A stretch of 64,000 nt of DNA from contig NZ_LMOD01000004.1 in NCBI RefSeq assembly GCF_001423485.1, forward strand, positions 124,001-188,000, given 5' to 3'. Below, piece by piece: positions 27,634-36,900 of the stretch (within the stretch, counting starts at the first letter, position 1; every line of letters begins with the position of its first letter). The DNA comes from Microbacterium sp. Leaf320. Lineage in GTDB: Bacteria; Actinomycetota; Actinomycetes; Actinomycetales; Microbacteriaceae. The notes below the pieces were generated by a model that was not told where the DNA came from, searched no databases, and saw only the letters and a program-made list of their open reading frames with translations. Made by a program: the position numbers and the translations under genes.

Positions 27634-27701
27634 GGCTGGCGAAAGCGCGGATGGATGCCGGGACAGGGTGTTCTCGGCATCCATCCGGGGACCGGCCAGC
27701 C
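27634..27701. repeat. Long nested inverted repeat between convergent rhamnose operons
   Basis: A perfect 13-bp inverted repeat, CGGATGGATGCCG (27648-27660) and its complement (27675-27687), is enclosed by a second pair GGCTGGC (27634-27640) and GCCAGCC (27695-27701). It lies between the importer terminator and the end of rhaB. It could end the rhaB transcript or be a mobile-type intergenic repeat. Confidence 0.8.
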
Positions 27702-27761
27702 AGGTGTGCGGCGGGCTGCCCGCGGACGGGACGGCACTTCGGGGCGGGCGACGGGTGTGAG

Positions 27762-29159
27762 TCAGCGCGGGTCGAAGCGCTCCGGCTCGTGGGTCGCGGC
27801 GACGAGGGCGCGCAGCTCCTCGAGAGATGCGGGGGCCGCACCGAGGGCTCGCGCCTGCACGAGCACGTTGCCGAGAGCGGTCGCCTCGACGGGGCCTGCG
27901 AGCACCGGAAGACCGGTGCGATCGGCCGTCGCCTGGCACAGCAGACGGTTCAACGATCCGCCACCCACCAGATGGATGCTGTCGAGCTCGCGCCCCGAGA
28001 GGCCGGATGCCGTCTGCACCGCATCCGCGAACGCCGTGGCGATCGACTCGACGATCGAACGGGCGAAGGCGGGCCTCGTCGAGGGAGCCTCCGATCCGAG
28101 CAGCGCCGCGATGCGTGCAGGCATGTCTCCTGGTGCGCTGAGCGACGAGTCGTTCGCGTCGAACAGCGGCACGTCGCCGGTGACGGCGGAGGCCGCGGCC
28201 AGCAGCTCGGGCAGGTCGATCGAGGACCCGTCCTCTGCCTCCCACGCCCGCACGGTCTCGCTCAGCAGCCAGAGTCCCGTCACGTTGTGCAGGAAGCGGT
28301 AGCGCCGGTCGACCCCGAGCTCGTGCGTGAAGTTCGCCTCGCGCGCGGCATCCGTCAGCACCGGGTTTGTCAGCTCGACGCCGACCAGGCCCCAGGTGCC
28401 GCACGAGATATAGGCCGAGTGCGGGGTCGACAGGGGTGCGGCGACGACGGCGGATGCCGTGTCGTGCGAGCCGACCGCGATGACGGGCAGCTGCTTGCCG
28501 ATGCGTTCAGCCAGCTCGGGTCGCAGCGTGCCGATCGTCTCGCCCGGGTCGACGAGCGAGGGCAGGATGCTCGACGGGATGCCGAGGCGTTCGGCCAGCT
28601 CGCTGTCCCACTCGCCCGATTCGACGCCGAGCAGTCCGGTGGTCGAGGCATTGGTGCGTTCGGCGACCTCAGTTCCGGTGAGCAGGAACGCGATGAGGTC
28701 GGGGATCAGCAGGGCGTTGTCGGCATCGGCGAGGCGGGCGTCGACACGGTACTGATAGAGCGTGTTGAACGGCAGGAACTGCAGTCCGTTCCGCTGGTAC
28801 AGCTCGGCGAACGGCGCCTCGGCGTGCACCTCGGCGACGCCCCGCGCCGTGCGCTCGTCGCGATAGTGGAAAGGCTCGGCGAGAAGCTCGCCGTCTTTCA
28901 GCAGGCCGTAGTCGACTGCCCACGAGTCGATTCCGATGCTCTCGATGCCCGGCTCTCGGCGCACGGCCTCGGCGAGCCCCGCGACGACATGCTCGTAGAG
29001 TGCGCCGAAGTCCCAGTGCAGGCCGTCCTCACGTTCGACGGGCCCGTTGGGAAACCGCGAGACGAGTTCGAGGTCGAGCCGGTCGTCGCCGATCCGCCCG
29101 ATCATGACGCGACCGCTGGTCGCCCCGAGGTCGACGGCGGCGACGGACCGGACCGTCAT
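27762..29159 (-). CDS. rhaB: Rhamnulokinase
   Basis: The 465-residue FGGY-family kinase phosphorylates L-rhamnulose at C1. It starts SVAAVDLGATSGRVMIG (phosphate loop) and has the rhamnulokinase-typical DSWAVDYGLL, PFHYRDERT and FLPFNTLYQYR. The C-terminal ATP domain has SCGTWGLVGVEL and LVGGGSLNRLLCQ. It is the last gene of the minus-strand rhamnose operon, separated from the aldolase gene by a 134-base gap with an inverted repeat. Length is normal for actinobacterial members. Confidence 0.92.
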   Translation of the reverse strand: MTVRSVAAVDLGATSGRVMIGRIGDDRLDLELVSRFPNGPVEREDGLHWDFGALYEHVVAGLAEAVRREPGIESIGIDSWAVDYGLLKDGELLAEPFHYRDERTARGVAEVHAEAPFAELYQRNGLQFLPFNTLYQYRVDARLADADNALLIPDLIAFLLTGTEVAERTNASTTGLLGVESGEWDSELAERLGIPSSILPSLVDPGETIGTLRPELAERIGKQLPVIAVGSHDTASAVVAAPLSTPHSAYISCGTWGLVGVELTNPVLTDAAREANFTHELGVDRRYRFLHNVTGLWLLSETVRAWEAEDGSSIDLPELLAAASAVTGDVPLFDANDSSLSAPGDMPARIAALLGSEAPSTRPAFARSIVESIATAFADAVQTASGLSGRELDSIHLVGGGSLNRLLCQATADRTGLPVLAGPVEATALGNVLVQARALGAAPASLEELRALVAATHEPERFDPR

Positions 29160-29203
29160 GAGTCGCTCCGGGAGCTGTCGTGGAGTGCCATGGATCGGGC
29201 GAT

Positions 29204-29282
29204 GCGTTTCGTCTCGTCGCTGCGCTCCTCGCTCAACGACCGAGGCTCCTGGTCGTTGAGCGAGCGGAGCGACACGAAACGC
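29204..29282. repeat. REP-like imperfect inverted repeat between rhaEW and rhaB
   Basis: The arms run from GCGTTTCG...CGCTCAACGACC (29204-29241) to GGTCGTTGAGCG...CGAAACGC (29251-29282), around a 9-base loop. The inner 12 and outer 8 bases pair perfectly. The left arm is six bases longer. It resembles intergenic repeats I recall as common in Microbacteriaceae. Confidence 0.8.
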
Positions 29283-29292
29283 CCTCGCGCCG

Positions 29293-31329
29293 TCATCGCA
29301 GGAACGCCGCGGCGACGCCGGAGTCGACCGGGATGTGCAGGCCTGTGGTGCGGCTGAGCTCGGGGCCCGTCAGCACGTAGACCGCATCCGCCACGTTCTC
29401 GGGAACGACCTCGCGCTTGAGGATCGTGCGGTTGGCGTAGAACTGGCCGAGGTCCTCTTCGGCGACGCCGTAGGTGGCTGCGCGGTTCGCACCCCAGCCC
29501 GAGGCGAAGATGCCCGAGCCGCGTACGACACCGTCGGGGTTGATGCCGTTGACGCGGATGCCGAACTCGCCGAGCTCGACGGCCAGCAGTCGCACCTGGT
29601 GCGCCTGGTCGGCCTTGGTCGCCGAGTAGGCGATGTTGTTCGGACCGGCGAACACCGAGTTCTTCGACGAGATGTAGATGATGTCGCCGCCGAGCTTCTG
29701 GTCGATCAGCACACGGGCCGCGGCCTTCGACACGAGGAACGAGCCCTTGGCCATGACATCGTGCTGCAGGTCCCAGTCCTTCTCGGTGGTCTCGAGCAGG
29801 GGCTTCGACAGCGAGAGTCCGGCATTGTTGACGACGAGGTCGACGCCGCCGAACGCGAGCACGGCGTCGTTCAGCGCGGCCTGGATCGCAGCCGCATCCG
29901 CGACGTTCGCCGCGACGCCGATCGCGACGTCGGTGTTCCCGAGCTCGGCCGCGGCGGCCTGGGCCTTCTCGAGATCGAGGTCGGCGATGACGACGCAGGC
30001 GCCCTCGGCCGCGAGACGGGTGGCGATGGCCTTGCCGATGCCGCTGGCGGCTCCGGTCACGAAGGCGATGCGGCCCTGGTGCGACTTCGGCTTCGGCATG
30101 CGCTGCAGCTTGGCCTCCTCCAGCGCCCAGTACTCGATGTCGAACTTCTCGGCGTCGGAGATGGGGGAGTACGTCGACAGCGACTCGGCGCCGCGCATCA
30201 CGTTGATCGCGTTGACGTAGAACTCGCCGGCGACGCGGGCGGTCTGCTTGTTCGCCCCGTACGAGAACATCCCGATGCCGGGCACGAGCACGATGAGCGG
30301 GTCGGCTCCGCGGATCGCGGGCGACTCCGCGGTCGCGTGGGCGTCGTAGTACGCCTGATAGTCGGCGCGGTACTCGGTGTGCAGCTCGTGCAGGCGGGCG
30401 ATCTGCTCGTCGGCGGATGCCGTGACGGGCAGGTCGAGGATCAGCGGCTTGACCTTGGTGCGCAGGAAGTGGTCGGGGCAGCTGGTGCCGAGAGCCGCGA
30501 GTTCGGGGGCGCGATCCGAGGCGAGGAAGTCGAGAACGACGTCGGAGTCGGTGAAGTGGCCGACCATCGGCTTGTCGGTCGACGCGATGCCGCGGATCGT
30601 GCCGGCGAGGGCCGCAGCGCGCTCGCGGCGCTCGGCCTCGGGAAGCGCCTCGAAACCGGCGCGGACACCGCCGAACGGGTCGGCCTTGCCGTTCGCCTCG
30701 ATGTAGGCGGCTGCGGTGTCGATGATCCACAGTGAGTTCGACTCGGCCTCCTCCGACGTGTCGCCCCAGGCGGTGATGCCGTGGCCGCCGAGGATCGTGC
30801 CGATCGCCTGCGGGTTCTGTGCCTTGATCGCGGCGATGTCGAGTCCGAGCTGGAAGCCGGGGCGGCGCCACGGAACCCACACGACCTTGTCGCCGAAGAT
30901 CTTCGCGGTCAGCGCCTCGCCGTCGGCGGCGGTCGCGATCGCGATGCCCGAGTCGGGGTGCAGGTGGTCGACGTGCGCGGCGTCGACGAGGCCGTGCATC
31001 GCGGTGTCGATCGACGGGGCGGCGCCGCCCTTGCCGTGCAGGCAGTAGTCGAACGCGGCGACCATCTCGTCTTCACGGTCGAGCCCCGGGTAGACGTCGA
31101 CGAGTGCGCGCATGCGGTCGAGGCGCAGCACGGCGAGGCCCTGCTCCTTCAGCGTGCCGAGGTCGCCACCGGATCCCTTGACCCACATCAGCTCGACCGG
31201 CTGCCCGGTGACGGGGTCGGTCTCGGTGCCCTTCGCCGACGTGTTTCCGCCGGCGTAGTTGGTGTTCTTGGGGTCGGCGCCCAGGCGGTTCGACCGCTCG
31301 ATGAGGGCGGCGGCGGTGGGGTTGGTCAT
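29293..31329 (-). CDS. Bifunctional rhamnulose-1-phosphate aldolase / lactaldehyde dehydrogenase
   Basis: The 678-residue fusion has an N-terminal class II aldolase domain (about residues 1-420). Its zinc-binding HVDHLHPD and GGHGITAWG sit after GGNTSAKG, and it cleaves rhamnulose 1-phosphate to DHAP and L-lactaldehyde. The C-terminal SDR domain (about 430-678) has cofactor motif TGAASGIG, NNAG and catalytic YSATK. In related RhaEW/RhaD-like fusions it oxidises lactaldehyde to lactate. The start overlaps the stop of the alpha/beta hydrolase gene (ATGA). The aldehyde is thus handled on the same polypeptide that makes it. Confidence 0.92.
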   Translation of the reverse strand: MTNPTAAALIERSNRLGADPKNTNYAGGNTSAKGTETDPVTGQPVELMWVKGSGGDLGTLKEQGLAVLRLDRMRALVDVYPGLDREDEMVAAFDYCLHGKGGAAPSIDTAMHGLVDAAHVDHLHPDSGIAIATAADGEALTAKIFGDKVVWVPWRRPGFQLGLDIAAIKAQNPQAIGTILGGHGITAWGDTSEEAESNSLWIIDTAAAYIEANGKADPFGGVRAGFEALPEAERRERAAALAGTIRGIASTDKPMVGHFTDSDVVLDFLASDRAPELAALGTSCPDHFLRTKVKPLILDLPVTASADEQIARLHELHTEYRADYQAYYDAHATAESPAIRGADPLIVLVPGIGMFSYGANKQTARVAGEFYVNAINVMRGAESLSTYSPISDAEKFDIEYWALEEAKLQRMPKPKSHQGRIAFVTGAASGIGKAIATRLAAEGACVVIADLDLEKAQAAAAELGNTDVAIGVAANVADAAAIQAALNDAVLAFGGVDLVVNNAGLSLSKPLLETTEKDWDLQHDVMAKGSFLVSKAAARVLIDQKLGGDIIYISSKNSVFAGPNNIAYSATKADQAHQVRLLAVELGEFGIRVNGINPDGVVRGSGIFASGWGANRAATYGVAEEDLGQFYANRTILKREVVPENVADAVYVLTGPELSRTTGLHIPVDSGVAAAFLR

Positions 31330-32180
31330 GGCTGTTCCTTGTTCTCGGGAGAAGTGGCGAGGATGCGTGCGGCGAAGCGGTCGATCGATGCTGTCGCCGC
31401 CGCGTGTTCCGGACGGTTGAGGTGGCCGTGGCGGGTGCCAGGCTCGGTCGAGATGTCGAGGGCGACACCGGCGGATCGCAGCGAGGCGCCGAAGGCCTCG
31501 GCGGAGACGCGCAGCTCGTCGACCTCGTCGTTGATCATGATCGTGGCGGGGAAGCGTGAGAGGTCATCGACCGACGCGGTGCCGGGCACCGCGTAGACGT
31601 CGGCGTCGTCGACAGGCCCGCCCAGGTAGTTCTCGTACATGACTCGCACGGGTTCGGGCCCGAACGTGTCGGCCTCAGGATCTGCGTCGAGCGCCGCGCG
31701 CAGGGCCGCATCCGGTGTGTCCTGCACAGCGTGCAGCGTCGGATACGCGAGCACCGCGAGAGCGGGGACGGGACCGGAACCGTGGCTCAGGCGCAGGGCT
31801 GCGCCGGTCGCGAGGTTGCCACCCGCGCTTGCTCCGCCGATCGACCACGGGCCGCGTGCGAGGCCGGAGTCGACCGCCCAGCGGAACGCGGCCTCGAGCT
31901 CGTCGGACGCGACCGGATAGTGCACGCCGGCACGTTCAGGGGCGCCGGCCGCCGCGGCCCAGGTGCGAGGAAACGGCGCGAGCGAATAGTCCACCGAGAC
32001 CACGACGATGCCCCGGTCGGCGAAGCTCCGTGCGACCCAGTCGGCCTCCGGCATCTCGAGCTCGCCGGCGGCGAACCCTCCGCCGTGCGCCCAGACGAGT
32101 CCGGGTCCGGCAGGCTTCTCCGGCTCGTACACGCGCACGCGCAGCGGTCCGTGAGGTCCGTCGAGCAGCTGGTCGCTCAC
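31326..32180 (-). CDS. Alpha/beta hydrolase (HSL-type esterase) in the rhamnose operon
   Basis: The 284-residue cytoplasmic hydrolase has an oxyanion HGGGFAAGE motif and nucleophile elbow GGASAGG (Ser near residue 117). C-terminal acid and His candidates lie in DEVDELR and GTRHGHL, matching hormone-sensitive-lipase-type esterases. The GTG start at 32180 lies about 85 bases after rhaI, and the stop overlaps rhaEW. Inside a rhamnose operon it may remove acetyl or other esters from imported rhamnose or oligosaccharides. That role is inference. The long open frame upstream of the GTG is antisense to rhaI and rejected. Confidence 0.82.
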   Translation of the reverse strand: MSDQLLDGPHGPLRVRVYEPEKPAGPGLVWAHGGGFAAGELEMPEADWVARSFADRGIVVVSVDYSLAPFPRTWAAAAGAPERAGVHYPVASDELEAAFRWAVDSGLARGPWSIGGASAGGNLATGAALRLSHGSGPVPALAVLAYPTLHAVQDTPDAALRAALDADPEADTFGPEPVRVMYENYLGGPVDDADVYAVPGTASVDDLSRFPATIMINDEVDELRVSAEAFGASLRSAGVALDISTEPGTRHGHLNRPEHAAATASIDRFAARILATSPENKEQP

Positions 32181-32266
32181 AGCATCCGTCCTTCTGTCGG
32201 TGGGGCGTCGGGATGCGGGGATCGGCTCCCGCATCCCGACGGGTCTCATGGGGTCAGCGGTCGAGG

Positions 32267-33433
32267 TTACGCGCCCCAGCCGGCCTGCACGCCGCCGACG
32301 CGCTCGGCGGCGATCTGCTGCTGGTAGCCCGACTCGGCGTAGGCCGCCATCGGGTCGGCGGCGAGTCCGCGCGACTCGCGCCACTCGGCGAGAGCCGGGC
32401 GCACGTCGGTGTAGAAGGCGTCCATGAAGACGGCGTTCGCGGCGAGCACGTCGCCGGACTTCTGCGCGGCGGACAGGGCGTCTCGGTCGACGATCAGCGC
32501 GCGCGCCGTCATCTCCTGGACGTTGAGCACCGAGCGGATCTGACCGGGGATCTTGTCTTCGACGTTGTGGCACTGGTCGAGCATGAAGGCCACGTCGGGG
32601 TTGTTGAGGCCGCCGCCGCGGACGACCTCGAACAGGATGCGGAACAGCTGGAACGGGTCGGCCGCGCCGACGATCAGGTCGTCGTCGGCGTAGAAGCGCG
32701 AGTTGAAGTCGAACGAGCCGAGCTTGCCGAGGCGCAGCAGCTGCATGACGATGAACTCGATGTTGGTGCCGGGGGCGTGGTGGCCCGTGTCGAGGCACAC
32801 CATGGCCTTGTCGCCGAGGGAGGAGACCTGAGCGTACGACGTGCCCCAGTCGGGAACATCGGTGTGATAGAACGCCGGCTCGAAGAACTTGTACTCCAGC
32901 ACGAGGCGCTGGTCGTCGCCGAGGCGGGCGTAGATCTGCTGCAGCGACTCCTGCAGGCGGTCCTGTCGGCCGCGCAGGTCGGCCTGACCCGGGTAGTTCG
33001 AGCCCTCGGCGAGCCAGATCTTCAGGTCGCGACTGCCCGTGGCATCCATCACGTCGATGCAGGCGAGGTGGTGGTCGATCGCCTTCTGGCGGATCGTGGG
33101 GTCTTCGTGGGTCAGCGCGCCGAACTTGTAGTCGTCGTCCTGGAAGGTGTTGGAGTTGACCGTGCCGAGGGTCACGCCGAGGTCTTCGGCATGCTTGCGC
33201 AGATCGGAGAACGAGTCGACGAGGTCCCACGGGATGTGCAGCGCGACCGAGGGAGCGAGCGCGGTGTACTTGTTGACCTGCGCGGCATCCGCGATCTTCT
33301 CCCACGGGTCGCGCGGGGTGCCCGGCGTTCCGAACACCTTGAAGCGGGTGCCGGAGTTGCCGAACGCCCAGCTGGGGAGCTCGATGCCCTGCTGCTCGAG
33401 AGCTGCGAGATTGTCGGACGAGAGGATGCTCAT
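32267..33433 (-). CDS. rhaI: L-rhamnose isomerase
   Basis: The 388-residue TIM-barrel isomerase interconverts L-rhamnose and L-rhamnulose using divalent metal. It matches the RhaI (Pseudomonas stutzeri-like) branch rather than E. coli RhaA. Characteristic segments are HIPWDLVDSF, GTVNSNTFQDDDYKFG, LEYKFFEPAFYHTD (metal Glu), CLDTGHHAPGTNIE, FDFNSRFYADDD and MLDQCHNVEDK (metal ligands). The ATG start overlaps the mutarotase stop by four bases. Length fits the family. Confidence 0.93.
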   Translation of the reverse strand: MSILSSDNLAALEQQGIELPSWAFGNSGTRFKVFGTPGTPRDPWEKIADAAQVNKYTALAPSVALHIPWDLVDSFSDLRKHAEDLGVTLGTVNSNTFQDDDYKFGALTHEDPTIRQKAIDHHLACIDVMDATGSRDLKIWLAEGSNYPGQADLRGRQDRLQESLQQIYARLGDDQRLVLEYKFFEPAFYHTDVPDWGTSYAQVSSLGDKAMVCLDTGHHAPGTNIEFIVMQLLRLGKLGSFDFNSRFYADDDLIVGAADPFQLFRILFEVVRGGGLNNPDVAFMLDQCHNVEDKIPGQIRSVLNVQEMTARALIVDRDALSAAQKSGDVLAANAVFMDAFYTDVRPALAEWRESRGLAADPMAAYAESGYQQQIAAERVGGVQAGWGA

Positions 33434-33831
33434 GAGGCGCTGCCTTCGGTGTCGTTTCGGTTGTCGGTGTCATCGATGTCGGATGCTGCGGAGCCGCCGG
33501 CGTCGGCGAGCTGGTCTTCGAGGTGGAACACCTCGGTGAGTGCGGTGGCGGCCTGGTCGGGGCGCCCGTCGAGATCGACGAAGAAGCGGCCCATCTCGGC
33601 CTCCCAGCGCGCGGCGACGGGGGATGCGGCGAGGTAGGCCTGCGCCGCGGCATCGTCATCGGTCTCGTAGTAGCCGACGAGAGTGCCGCCGTCTGCGAGG
33701 AACAGCGAGTAGTTTCGACGGCCGGCGGCGGCGATCTCGGCCAGCATCTCGGGCCACACGGGCGTGTGACGGGCGAGGTATTCGTCGAGCAGCTCAGGAC
33801 GCACCTGCAACTGGAACGCGACGCGAGTCAT
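33430..33831 (-). CDS. rhaM: L-rhamnose mutarotase
   Basis: The 133-residue protein is of the RhaM/YiiL type, which interconverts the anomers of L-rhamnose to supply the isomerase. The core is VAFQLQVRPELLDEYLARH (His catalytic region), WPEML, NYSLFL, LVGYYE and WEAEMGRFF. About 30 extra acidic and polar residues at the C-terminus are unusual, because the family normally ends near 105 residues. ATG at 33831 has GAGAG upstream; the ORF extension before it crosses the operator. It is the first gene of the catabolic operon. Confidence 0.9.
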   Translation of the reverse strand: MTRVAFQLQVRPELLDEYLARHTPVWPEMLAEIAAAGRRNYSLFLADGGTLVGYYETDDDAAAQAYLAASPVAARWEAEMGRFFVDLDGRPDQAATALTEVFHLEDQLADAGGSAASDIDDTDNRNDTEGSAS

Positions 33832-33856
33832 GGATGTTCTCTCTTCATCGAGGTTT

Positions 33857-33868
33857 TGAATCGTTTCA
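33857..33868. promoter_or_regulatory. LacI operator of the rhamnose catabolic operon
   Basis: TGAATCGTTTCA matches TGAAnCGnTTCA and lies between the predicted start site and the rhaM ATG. It differs by one base from the perfect palindrome at the divergent importer promoter. Confidence 0.85.
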
Positions 33869-33880
33869 TTCAATGTCTCA

Positions 33881-33908
33881 ACACTAGCATGGCCGGTCGC
33901 TCTGTCAA
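33881..33908 (-). promoter_or_regulatory. Promoter of the rhamnose catabolic operon
   Basis: On the minus strand TTGACA (33908-33903) and TAGTGT (33886-33881) are separated by 16 bases. The -35 falls in the loop of a perfect 15-bp inverted repeat. Confidence 0.65.
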
Positions 33909-33922
33909 GCGACCGGCCATGC
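33887..33922 (-). terminator. Perfect 15-bp inverted repeat, probable terminator of the lyase gene
   Basis: GCATGGCCGGTCGCT (33887-33901) pairs perfectly with 33908-33922 around a 6-base loop. It begins 18 bases after the lyase stop codon. There is no U-tract. It overlaps the next operon's promoter. Confidence 0.7.
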
Positions 33923-33940
33923 CTCGGGTGGATCGCCGGA

Positions 33941-36900
33941 TCACCTCACCGTCACAGTCACGCTCCTCGAGGCGGTCGTGCCCGCGGCGTTCGAGAACTC
34001 GGCCACGTATGCGTACGTGCCGGGTGCGCGACCGGTGATCGCCGTCTGCGCGCGCTGCGCCGAGGGGGACGAGGCCACCAGAGCCTGGGTGTCGATCAGG
34101 ACCCCGTTCTCGTAGAGCCGGTACTCGGTGCCGTTGGTGCCCCACCAGAGGTCGGTGGTCACCGTGTAGCTGCCGTCGCGATCCCAGTTGTCGTGACTGA
34201 CGACGGGCACGCCGGGGGAGGCGTCCTTGACCTTGACCGTGACGGATGTCGTGGCCGTCGTGCCCTTCGCATTGACCAGCTCGCCCGTGTACACATATGT
34301 GCCGTCGGTGCGGCCGCTCACCGAGACCGTGGTGAGCTGGGCTTCAGGCGAGTCGGCATCGAGCAGCTTCGTCGCGATGAGCGTGCCGTTCTCGAAGAGC
34401 CGGAACACCGAGCCGTTCACGCCGTGCCAGAGGTTCATCGACACGGTGAACGCACCGTCATGCAGACCGGTGTCCCAGCCCGAGTCCGTCGACAGCGTGC
34501 CGCGGGCGGGCTTCGCCGTCGGTCGCTCGTCGTCGTAGACCAGGATCTGAGCCTCCGCACGGGTGACCAGGCCGTCGTGGTTGACCGCGTTCACCGTGAC
34601 CGTGTGGGGTCCGACGAGGTCGACCAGGTCGATCGTCTGGCCGGGCGCGACAGGTTCTCCGTCGAAGGCGACGTCGAGCGTCCGCACCCCCGACTCGGGA
34701 TCGGCGGCCGTCACGTCCACGGTGAAGGTGGACGTGCTGGCGAACAGGGTGCCGTCCGCAGGCATCCCCGACACCACGGGAGCCGTCTGGTCGACTGCCC
34801 CCGACGGGTCGCCGGTGACCGCGATGCGCGGCGCCGACGGCTGCTCCATGCCGTCACCGAGGAAGAAGCTCGTCTGCGGCGGCTGGTTGTATCCGGTGTT
34901 CTGCCACGCGACCGAGAGTCGATACACGGGATCGTGCATCAGGGTCCGCAGGCGCAGGTCCGTCTCGTCGGTGGTCGAGTAGATCCGCAGCTCGGTCGAG
35001 TCGTCGGAGCGCCAGGCGATCTCCTCGCGCCAGTCTCCGAAGAGGTCAGCCTGCAGGTTCGGCGTGCCCTTGGTGCTGTTGTTGGAGAGAGCGCCCGCAG
35101 CCGTCAGGATCACGTCGCTGGACTCGGTCTCCCAGTTCCACTTCGACACGGTCGGCACGCCGGTGGACGTGTCGGCGTTCCAATCGTGGTCGACGATCTC
35201 CCGCAGCGGGTCTCCGTCGAACCAGGCGAGGAAGTTCGCCGCAGGGATGCGCTCGCCGATGAGCTCACCGGTCGACGAGCGCAGCTGGCCGACGGGGGAG
35301 TTCCACGCGGCGTCACCGCCGATGGCCCATCCTTCGGCGCCCTCATGCCGGGGGTCGATGTCGGCGGAGGCGGCACGACCGGTGTCCTTGGCCGCGGGGA
35401 TGGACCACAGAACCTCACCCGTACGCGCGTCACGCATCGTCGCACCGGCGTTGCCCGAGGCATTCATCTCCTCGTGTGCGGCGAACACCTCGAGGCCGGG
35501 GTTCGATGGGACGAGGTCCGAGACGTGGATCGCGTCGCCGTGGCCGAGCCCTGTCGAATAGAGCACCGTGCCGTCGTCGTCGACCGTGGCCGACCCGTAG
35601 ACGATCTCGTCCTTCTGGTCGCCGTCGACGTCGGCGACCGACAGGTTGTGGTTGCCCATCCCGTAGAAGCCCTCGTTTCCCGCGTCGTTCGAGTCGAGCA
35701 CCCAGCGCTGAGTGAGCGTCGTGCCGTCGAAGTCGTATGCCGCCATCACGGCCCGGGTGTAGTACCCGCGGCTGAAGATCGCACTGGGGTGCTCGCCGTC
35801 GAGGTACGCGGTCGCCGCCAGGAACCGGTCGACCCGGTTGCCGTAGGTGTCGCCCCACGAGCCGACGTCGCCTCGGGCCGGCACGTAGTCAACCGTGTCG
35901 ACCGCGGCCCCCGTCAGTCCGTTGAAGACGCTGAGGTACTCGGGGCCGGTGAGCACGTAGCCCGTGCTGTTGCGGTGGTCGGCGCTGGCGTTGCCGATGG
36001 GCTGCCCCACGCCGTCGATCGTGCCGTCGGCGGTCTTCATCATCACCTCGGCGCGGCCGTCGCCGTCGTAGTCGAACACCTGGAACTGCGTGTAGTGCGC
36101 GCCTGCCCGGATGTTCACGCCCAGATCGATGCGCCACAGGCGCGTGCCGTCGAGGCGGTAGGCGTCGAGGTACACGTTGCCCGTGTAGCCCGACTGCGAG
36201 TTGTCCTTCGAGTTCGAGGGGTCCCACTTGACGAGGATCTCGTACTGACCGTCGCCGTCGAGATCTCCGACGCTCGCATCGTTGGCGCGGTACGAGTACG
36301 GCTGGCCGTCCTTCGTGTACGCGTCGGCGGGCTTGTCGAGAGGGATCGAGAGGTGGTCGCCGTCCTGCACTCCGAACTCGTCGGTCACCGTGACCTCTCG
36401 ATCGTCGAGGAGGCTCGTGACGAAGTACGTCGACTCGTCCGAACCGTCGGCGTCGAGAAGGTTGGTCGAGTCGGTGATCGGCTCGTCGGTGATGCGGGTG
36501 CCGTCGCGGTAGACGTGGAAGGCGATCGCATCCGGGTCGGTGCCGAGCATGCGCCAGCTGACCAGAACGCCGTCGTCCGTCTGCACCGCTGCGGGCGCAC
36601 GGTCGAGGTACTCGGCCTGGCGCTGCAGCACAGTGGCCGCCTCGGTGGTCAGCTGAGCGGAGTCGGGCCCCGCACCGCCGGCATTCACCGCGACAGCGGT
36701 GTAGTGGTACGGGATCGTGGTCAGCACGGCGGTATCGACGAAGCGGTTCGAGCTGGCGAAGCCGGCGAGTTCGCCGCGCTCACCCTCGATCTCGGATCGG
36801 AAGACCATCGTGTACACGGCGGTGCTCGGCTGCGCCCATGAGATCTCGACCTCGCGCTTCTCGAGCCGGTCGACCGCGAGTGCAGTGGGGGCCGACGGAG

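Noticed and set aside
32181..33659. Upstream extension of the alpha/beta hydrolase to 777 residues
   Set aside because: It crosses L-rhamnose isomerase in another frame with no domain content. The GTG at 32180 starts the homologous part.
34193..36841. An 882-codon open frame on the plus strand
   Set aside because: It is antisense to the PL11 domain and has the same low-quality composition. The conserved NDASVGDLDGDG region lies on the other strand.
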